A DNA stretch of 64,000 nucleotides from contig NZ_JAABLQ010000001.1 of assembly GCF_009915765.1 (NCBI RefSeq), forward strand, positions 3,247,762 through 3,311,761. Direction: 5' to 3'. The notes beneath the pieces are model-generated. The model was not told the DNA's origin. It did no database searches and worked only from the letters and a program-made list of their open reading frames with translations. The number at the start of each line of letters is the position of its first letter. Position 1 is the first letter of the stretch. Shown piece by piece: positions 59,831 through 64,000 of this stretch. The DNA comes from Pannonibacter sp. XCT-53. GTDB lineage: Bacteria; Pseudomonadota; Alphaproteobacteria; Rhizobiales; Stappiaceae. The position numbers and the translations under genes were made by a program.

Positions 59831-60103
59831 TCAGTGCACGCTGACCATCACCAGCTCGGTTTCCAGCGCGTTGGCAATCGCTGCCTCCCGGCTGTCGGAC
59901 ACGACGATCGGCGTGCCGTCAGCCCCCAGCAGCGCCCAGAGGCGCAGGCCGCGCGCCATTTCCGGGGTGCCGGGAAACAGGCGGCGCAGATCGTCGGAAG
60001 AAATCTGGCGCAGGTAGCCGACATGGCCCGTGCCCAGCTGGGCAAACACTTCAGGCGAGAGGGCACGCGGGTGCGTTGCGCGCGGATGACCATCACGCGT
60101 CAT
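59831..60103 (-). CDS. DUF1150-family protein
   Basis: 90 residues matching the alphaproteobacterial DUF1150 pattern: LSPEVFAQLGTGHVGYLRQISSDDLRRLFPG, LWALLGADGTPIVVSDSREAAIANALETEL. Function unknown, but it is regularly encoded next to Hsp20 genes, as here (67 bp downstream of the heat-shock gene, same direction), and is presumably co-induced by heat. Confidence 0.9.
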   Translation of the reverse strand: MTRDGHPRATHPRALSPEVFAQLGTGHVGYLRQISSDDLRRLFPGTPEMARGLRLWALLGADGTPIVVSDSREAAIANALETELVMVSVH

Positions 60104-60170
60104 GGCAGTTCTCCTTGTTGTCGTCTTGAGCGAAAGCCGGACCGGGCCGGATCACGCCGTGCCGCCGGGA

Positions 60171-60599
60171 TCAGTCCCGCGCGGTGATCTCGATCCGGCG
60201 GATCACCCGTTCGGGTTCCGGCCGTACCAGATCGATGGACAGCAGTCCGTCCTTGAGGTCGGCGCCGAGGATCTCGATCCCTTCCGCCAGCACGAAGGCG
60301 CGCTGGAACTGGCGCGCGGCGATGCCCCGATGCAGGTACTGCCGGGACTTGTCGTCGACCTGACGGCCCCGGATGACCAGTTGCCGCTCTTCCACGGAGA
60401 CGTCGAGCTGGTCGCGGGTGAAGCCCGCCACGGCCAGCGTGATGCGGATCACGTCGCCATGGTCATCGGATTTCGGCAGGCGTTCGATGTTGTAGGGCGG
60501 ATAGCCGTCGTTGGCGGCTTTCGATACCCGGTCAAGCACACGCTCGATATCATCGAACCCGAGCATGAACGGGCTGGAAAACGCTGACATACGCGTCAT
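60171..60599 (-). CDS. Small heat-shock protein, Hsp20/IbpA family
   Basis: ATP-independent holdase chaperone, cytosolic, 142 residues from ATG 60599 (AGAGGA upstream). Alpha-crystallin domain from PYNIERLPKSDDHGDVIRITLAVAGF to RAFVLAEGIEILGADLKDGLLSIDL, and the C-terminal ERVIRRIEI carries the I-x-I tail used for oligomer contacts. An RpoH-type promoter and a folded leader that could be a ROSE-type thermometer precede it. Confidence 0.95.
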   Translation of the reverse strand: MTRMSAFSSPFMLGFDDIERVLDRVSKAANDGYPPYNIERLPKSDDHGDVIRITLAVAGFTRDQLDVSVEERQLVIRGRQVDDKSRQYLHRGIAARQFQRAFVLAEGIEILGADLKDGLLSIDLVRPEPERVIRRIEITARD

Positions 60600-60682
60600 C
60601 GTCAAAGTCCTCTGCAAAGCGACCTTGAGACCCGGACCCTTCTGGAAGGCATCCGGACCGGGGTGCCATCACCCCGTACTGC
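60600..60682 (-). promoter_or_regulatory. Structured 5' leader of the Hsp20 gene, candidate ROSE-like RNA thermometer
   Basis: From the likely start near 60682 the leader contains hairpin 1 (CGGGGTG / CACCCCG, 60659-60676), hairpin 2 (about 60630-60656, CCGGA...TCCGG with an inner CCTT/AAGG), and a 3' segment where the Shine-Dalgarno region AGAGGA can pair with TCTC just upstream. Length and layout match ROSE elements of rhizobial sHSP genes; folding was done by eye. Confidence 0.5.
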
Positions 60683-60688
60683 TTGCGA

Positions 60689-60717
60689 ATATGGCGAGTG
60701 TGCGACAGAGTTTCAAG
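60689..60717 (-). promoter_or_regulatory. RpoH-type heat-shock promoter of the Hsp20 gene
   Basis: Minus strand CTTGAA (60717-60712) and CCATAT (60694-60689) spaced by 17 bases, close to the alphaproteobacterial sigma-32 consensus. Confidence 0.65.
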
Positions 60718-60764
60718 CAACCCCTCCCGCCGCTCGCGGAGACGGACAGCACCGGGAGCAGACC

Positions 60765-61115
60765 ATGACGCGCGCCGACTTCGACACCTTCTGCGCCGGT
60801 CTCCCGGCAACCTCGCATGTGGTGCAATGGGGCGGGTGCTCGGTCTGGAAGGTCGGCGGCAAGATCTTCGCCATCTGGAGTGGTGCGGATGCGGACGGCC
60901 AGGTCAGCTTCAAGGCCTCCGATCTGTCGGGCGCGATGCTGCGGGACACCCCGCACTACCGGCCGGCCCCCTATCTGGCCCGGGCCGGGTGGCTGCAGCT
61001 GGTGTCGACGGCGCAAACCGACCCCGAGGAGATCCGGGCCTATGTCGCCGCGGCCCATGGTCTCGTGACCGCCGGCCTGCCGAAGCGGCTGCGTCTGGCA
61101 CTCGGTCTCGCCTGA
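60765..61115 (+). CDS. MmcQ/YjbR-family protein
   Basis: 116 residues: FDTFCAGLPATSHVVQWGGCSVWKVGGKIFAIW, SFKASDLSGAMLRDTPHYRPAPYLARAGWLQL, and a C-terminal helix. This is the CyaY-like MmcQ/YjbR fold, DNA-binding in some members, of unknown cell role. GGGAGC lies 7 bases before ATG 60765. Convergent with the small exported-protein gene at 61302. Confidence 0.92.
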   Translation: MTRADFDTFCAGLPATSHVVQWGGCSVWKVGGKIFAIWSGADADGQVSFKASDLSGAMLRDTPHYRPAPYLARAGWLQLVSTAQTDPEEIRAYVAAAHGLVTAGLPKRLRLALGLA

Positions 61116-61133
61116 GCCGCCGTGCCGCTTCGC

Positions 61134-61163
61134 CGAACGTCCAGCCGGGGGACTGGACGTTCG
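61134..61163. terminator. Hairpin between convergent genes
   Basis: Perfect 11-bp stem CGAACGTCCAG / CTGGACGTTCG with an 8-base loop, 18 bases after the MmcQ stop. No T-run; a plausible bidirectional 3'-end structure. Confidence 0.55.
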
Positions 61164-61301
61164 CCGGAGCACCCTGCCTGCGGGGGCGGCAGGGCATCGC
61201 TCTGCCCGGCAGGCTTGCCGACCTGCCAGGACGTCGGTCAGCGGCCCGTCGCATCCGCGAGGGACCGGTGCGGCCGATTGCCCGATTGCCAGTTGGCCAG
61301 A

Positions 61302-61538
61302 TCAGCGGGCGACGGGGGCCGGCTGAACGACGACCGGGGCTGCGGTCTTCACGTCGCTGGTGGCGATGGAGAAGCCGGTCGCCTGGGTCTGACCGGTGGC
61401 CGGCAGCTGCGCCACCGTCATGTTCGGGGTGGCCTTGACCGACTTCATGTGGCTGCAGGCCATGGCAACGCCCGAGGCGGCAACGCTGCCGGTCAGGCAA
61501 AGGGCGAGGACAGCTGCGGACTTCTTCAGACTGCGCAT
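61302..61538 (-). CDS. Small exported hypothetical protein (78 residues)
   Basis: 78 residues with a signal peptide (MRSLKKSAAVLALCLTGSVA, cleavage about ASGVAMA) and a short mature part containing CSHMKSVKATPNM and a Val/Ala/Pro-rich end. One cysteine just after the predicted cleavage site, but no lipobox. GGAGGGA at good spacing before ATG 61538. Function unknown; periplasmic. Confidence 0.72.
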   Translation of the reverse strand: MRSLKKSAAVLALCLTGSVAASGVAMACSHMKSVKATPNMTVAQLPATGQTQATGFSIATSDVKTAAPVVVQPAPVAR

Positions 61539-61671
61539 GTAGGGTCCCTCCGGTGGTGAACCGTGCCGGGGCAGGATAGCCCCGTTTCCGTAAGGTAACG
61601 GCACGACCGGCCGCAGCAAGACCTGCGGCGATCACATTTTGCGGAACCCGGTCCGGGAGGGCGGCCGCGGC

Positions 61672-62118
61672 TCAGCGGCGTGCCCGCTTGAGGATGTGGC
61701 TCGTCAGCTCTTCCTGCTGCAGCGGATCATGGGGCACCACCAGCACGTCGGCCTCGATGTTGTCACCGAACGCCCGCATCTTGATGTCGCGGGTGCCGAA
61801 GAACCCTTCCAGCCGGACACGCACGCCGCCACCCGGCCGGAGTTCCGCTTCGGTCCAGCCCCATTTGCAGTCGCGCGGACTGCAGCGCATGAAGGCACGG
61901 GCGCGGACCTGCACGCGGTCATCCACGCAGGTCGCCTCCACCTCGAGACGGGTGAGTTCCTGCCACTTGGCGGCCTTGTCGACCCAGATGCCCTCCTCCG
62001 GCAGCGGGCAATAGACGCGCGTGGCCGTCTGCGCCGCGGCTGCGGGCGGGCGGAGATCCGGCCCGGACAGCAGCAGCAGCGGGACGATCAGCAGCAGAAC
62101 CAGGGCTTGCGCAGGCAT
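61672..62118 (-). CDS. Exported hypothetical protein (148 residues)
   Basis: 148 residues with a hydrophobic N-terminus (MPAQALVLLLIVPLLLLSG, then PPAAAAQ) suggesting export. The mature domain has CPLPEEGIWVDKAAKWQELTRLEVEATCVDDRVQVRARAFMRCSPRDCKWGWTEAEL with four cysteines, likely two disulfides. No known family. ATG 62118 has AGGAGG eight bases upstream; an in-frame GTG six bases earlier falls inside that site. Confidence 0.75.
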   Translation of the reverse strand: MPAQALVLLLIVPLLLLSGPDLRPPAAAAQTATRVYCPLPEEGIWVDKAAKWQELTRLEVEATCVDDRVQVRARAFMRCSPRDCKWGWTEAELRPGGGVRVRLEGFFGTRDIKMRAFGDNIEADVLVVPHDPLQQEELTSHILKRARR

Positions 62119-62318
62119 GGGCACCTCCTGCCGATACGGTAGCGGCAGGCCATTAACCCCTCGTTAACGCTCGAGGGGGAGGCGCATCGGCATGGTCGGT
62201 GCGGCTGCGACGGGGCGCAAGGCCCCCCCGGGTCCGGCGCGGCACGGGCACCGGGCCACCGGCCGCAGCTCCGCGTCTCCGGGCTGGCCGGTCGGGGACC
62301 AAGGTCGGGCGCAAATGC

Positions 62319-62350
62319 AAAAACCCCCGGAGCCGGCAGGCCCGAGGGTA
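62319..62350 (-). terminator. Intrinsic terminator of rpsU
   Basis: Minus strand stem ACCCTCGG / CCGGGGGT (one G-U pair) with an 11-base loop followed by TTTTGC, 27 bases after the rpsU stop. Confidence 0.85.
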
Positions 62351-62376
62351 TTGCAGGAGCAAGACGCCAGACGGTC

Positions 62377-62607
62377 TCAGCGCGCCTTGCGCTTCGGACC
62401 GGCGATCAGGCCTTCGCGCTGTGCGAGCTTGCGCGCAGCCTTGCGGGCGCGGCGCACGGCTTCCGCCTTTTCGCGGACGCGCTTCTCGGACGGCTTCTCG
62501 AAGGAGCGACGCGCCTTCATCTCGCGCAGAACGCCTTCGCGCTGGAGCTTCTTCTTCAGGACGCGGAGCGCCTGCTCGATGTTGTTGTCACGAACGAGAA
62601 CCTGCAA
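62377..62607 (-). CDS. rpsU: 30S ribosomal protein S21
   Basis: 76 residues from a TTG start at 62607, with AGGA seven bases upstream. Begins (M)[25 protein letters not shown], the invariant S21 opening, and ends in a basic tail [22 protein letters not shown]. The longer open frame upstream of the TTG has no S21-like residues. S21 helps initiation by base-pairing of 16S rRNA with mRNA. Confidence 0.95.
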   Translation of the reverse strand: MQVLVRDNNIEQALRVLKKKLQREGVLREMKARRSFEKPSEKRVREKAEAVRRARKAARKLAQREGLIAGPKRKAR

Positions 62608-62774
62608 GGTAAATCCTGACGTTGGCCCGGCCTGGCCACCATGGCGGAGGACCGGGTGGTTGAGTTCAAGCGCCACCATGGCATGAAAGGTGGCGCAACC
62701 TAGCAGGTTTCGCGGAAATTGCACCCCCTTCGGCAAAATTTTTTCGGCCCTGTCGCGGCCCCTCGCGCGCGGCT

Positions 62775-63725
62775 TCAGCTGCGCGGATGGGCGCGGTCAT
62801 AGGCCTCCAGCAGCCGGGCCGCATCGACCTCGGTGTAGATCTGGGTCGTCGACAGGCTGGCGTGGCCCAGAAGCTCCTGGATCGAGCGGAGATCACCGCC
62901 GCCGGCCAGAAGATGCGTGGCAAAGGAATGGCGCAGGGCATGCGGCGTGGCGCTGTCCGGAAGCCCGAGCGCCCCGCGCAGCCGCGCCACGGCGAGCTGG
63001 ATGAGACGCGGACTGAGCGGTCCACCGCGGGCCCCCAGAAACAGGGGCCCTTCCGGCTGCGGCTGATAGGGACAGAGGCGCAGATAGGCGGCGATCGCCT
63101 CCCCCACCACCGGCAGCAAGGGCACGATCCGCTCCTTGCCCCCCTTGCCGACGACGCGCAGGCTGCGGGTCGTCGGCAGCGGCGCGGCCCGCGCGGTCAG
63201 CGCAAGCGCCTCGGAAATGCGCAGGCCGCAGCCATAAAGCAAGGTGAGCACGGCCGCATTGCGGGCCTCGATCCAAGGCTCGGCCTCCAGACCGGTCTCG
63301 CCCGAGGCAACCGCGCGGGCATCGGCCACGCTCAGGGGCTTGGGCAGCGAGCGCGGCTGACGCGGCGGCCGCACCGCGCCGGCGGCAGCGGCATTCACCT
63401 CGCCGCGCCGTTCGAGATAGCCAAGGAAGGAGCGGATACCGGCCAGCCCGCGGGCGAGCGAGCGACTGCCCACGCCGGCGGTGCGGCGACGGGCCAGAAA
63501 GGCACGGAAATCGGCCGGCGACAGGTTGCGGATCTCGTCGAGACCGGGCGCCCCGCCCAGGTGGCCGGCGAGAAACCGGAGAAACTGCGCCACGTCGCGC
63601 TCATAGGCGACGAGCGTCTTGTCAGACAGTCGCCGCTCGTCGCCGAGATGGTCGAGCCAGGCGCCGACGCGGCGCATCAGCTCCGGCGAGGCGTGCACAA
63701 GAAGGGAATCGGTCGGTTCGGACAT
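62775..63725 (-). CDS. xerC: Tyrosine recombinase XerC
   Basis: Chromosome-dimer resolving recombinase. 316 residues from ATG 63725: N-terminal SAM-like core-binding domain ([24 protein letters not shown]), then the catalytic domain with Arg in [11 protein letters not shown], Lys in [26 protein letters not shown] (His-x-x-Arg), His in [17 protein letters not shown] and the nucleophile Tyr. A dif site was not found in the window. A 58-codon upstream extension was rejected. Confidence 0.95.
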   Translation of the reverse strand: MSEPTDSLLVHASPELMRRVGAWLDHLGDERRLSDKTLVAYERDVAQFLRFLAGHLGGAPGLDEIRNLSPADFRAFLARRRTAGVGSRSLARGLAGIRSFLGYLERRGEVNAAAAGAVRPPRQPRSLPKPLSVADARAVASGETGLEAEPWIEARNAAVLTLLYGCGLRISEALALTARAAPLPTTRSLRVVGKGGKERIVPLLPVVGEAIAAYLRLCPYQPQPEGPLFLGARGGPLSPRLIQLAVARLRGALGLPDSATPHALRHSFATHLLAGGGDLRSIQELLGHASLSTTQIYTEVDAARLLEAYDRAHPRS

Positions 63726-63895
63726 GGCCGCAGCATACAGCAGCCGCACGCGGTCGGGCAGGCTCCGGGTGGTGTCCCTCCACCGCCCGCGCCTGCCGCG
63801 TGAAGGGCCACGGCAGGCGACGGGAGGCAGAGGGAAAGGCAATGGCCGCGCTGCGCCCCTTGGGGCGTTTTGGTTGAGTGAGGGGTGAGGGGGTG

Positions 63896-64000
63896 TCACG
63901 GGCGTGCCGGGATGCGCTTTCCGGTGGTTGCGTCGAAGGGGTGGAGGCGGTCGGCTGGGGCGATGAAGGAGAGGGTTTCGCCGCTGGCGTGGCGGGCGGC
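63896..64000 (-). CDS. C-terminal end of an ABC-transporter ATP-binding subunit (cut by window edge)
   Basis: The last 34 codons read AARHASGETLSFIAPADRLH then PFDATTGKRIPARP and stop at 63898-63896. The LSF-x-AP-x-x-LHPFD-x-x-TGKR pattern is the C-terminal TOBE/MalK-UgpC-type regulatory end of carbohydrate-importer ATPases. The nucleotide-binding domain lies beyond the window. Confidence 0.7.
   Translation of the reverse strand, partial: AARHASGETLSFIAPADRLHPFDATTGKRIPARP

Noticed and set aside
63850..63872. Hairpin CGCCCC/GGGGCG followed by TTTT on the + strand
   Set aside because: No + strand gene precedes it, and it is in the wrong orientation for the minus-strand genes on either side.

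Overview
The window is a GC-rich, densely coded stretch of an alphaproteobacterial chromosome, almost certainly from the order Hyphomicrobiales (Rhizobiales). The evidence is the ahcY / HPr / EIIA-Man / short HprK / ChvG / ChvI / pckA block, an Omp19-type lipoprotein with the C-terminal sequence known from Brucella, the atpHAGDC operon, the mdh-sucCD-sucA-odhB-lpdA operon, and ffs next to dnaX. A Stappia/Pannonibacter-like relative is a guess. No rRNA, tRNA, transposase, prophage or CRISPR array was seen. The left edge cuts ahcY and the right edge cuts an ABC-transporter ATPase gene.

Layout. 1-7.2 kb: ahcY, PTS-Ntr output proteins (HPr, EIIA-Man), HPr kinase and the ChvG-ChvI acid/envelope two-component system, divergent from pckA. 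7.3-11.4 kb: two translationally coupled small unknowns (one with two Ada-like metal-binding modules), a molybdenum-enzyme maturation operon (split XdhC plus a MoeA-like/MobA-like fusion), and a 68-residue protein resembling the GcrA C-terminus. 11.5-19.1 kb: F1 ATP synthase operon and priA. 19.4-20.9 kb: transaldolase/F6P aldolase, an inverted-repeat element and a MerR regulator. 21.1-31.4 kb: one long TCA-cycle operon, mdh-sucC-orf126-sucD-sucA-odhB-(HXXEE protein)-lpdA, with GC-rich hairpins at four junctions and an undescribed coupled gene between sucC and sucD. 31.5-44.5 kb: zapE, an unknown, omp19, GNAT, aminotransferase, formylglutamate amidohydrolase, DAO-type oxidase with Lrp, a small hydrolase, gcdH, an ECF41-type sigma factor with its AhpD-like partner, and a LysR regulator. 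44.6-48.5 kb: four glycosyltransferases. 48.6-56.8 kb: EamA transporter, nitroreductase/LysR pair, PhoA-like phosphatase, methyltransferase, MAPEG, RecQ, MsrA. 56.8-64 kb: YbjQ, dnaX, ffs (SRP RNA), a strongly signalled 31-residue gene, DUF1150/Hsp20 with a heat-shock-type promoter and possible RNA thermometer, MmcQ/YjbR, two exported unknowns, rpsU and xerC.

Functionally the window is mostly core metabolism (TCA cycle, gluconeogenesis, ATP synthesis) with its regulators. The least explained items are orf126 inside the succinyl-CoA synthetase genes, the 31-codon gene beside ffs, the stand-alone GcrA-like zinc module, the double Ada-like protein, and short degenerate tandem arrays (6-13 bp periods) that recur in at least seven gaps between otherwise ordinary genes.
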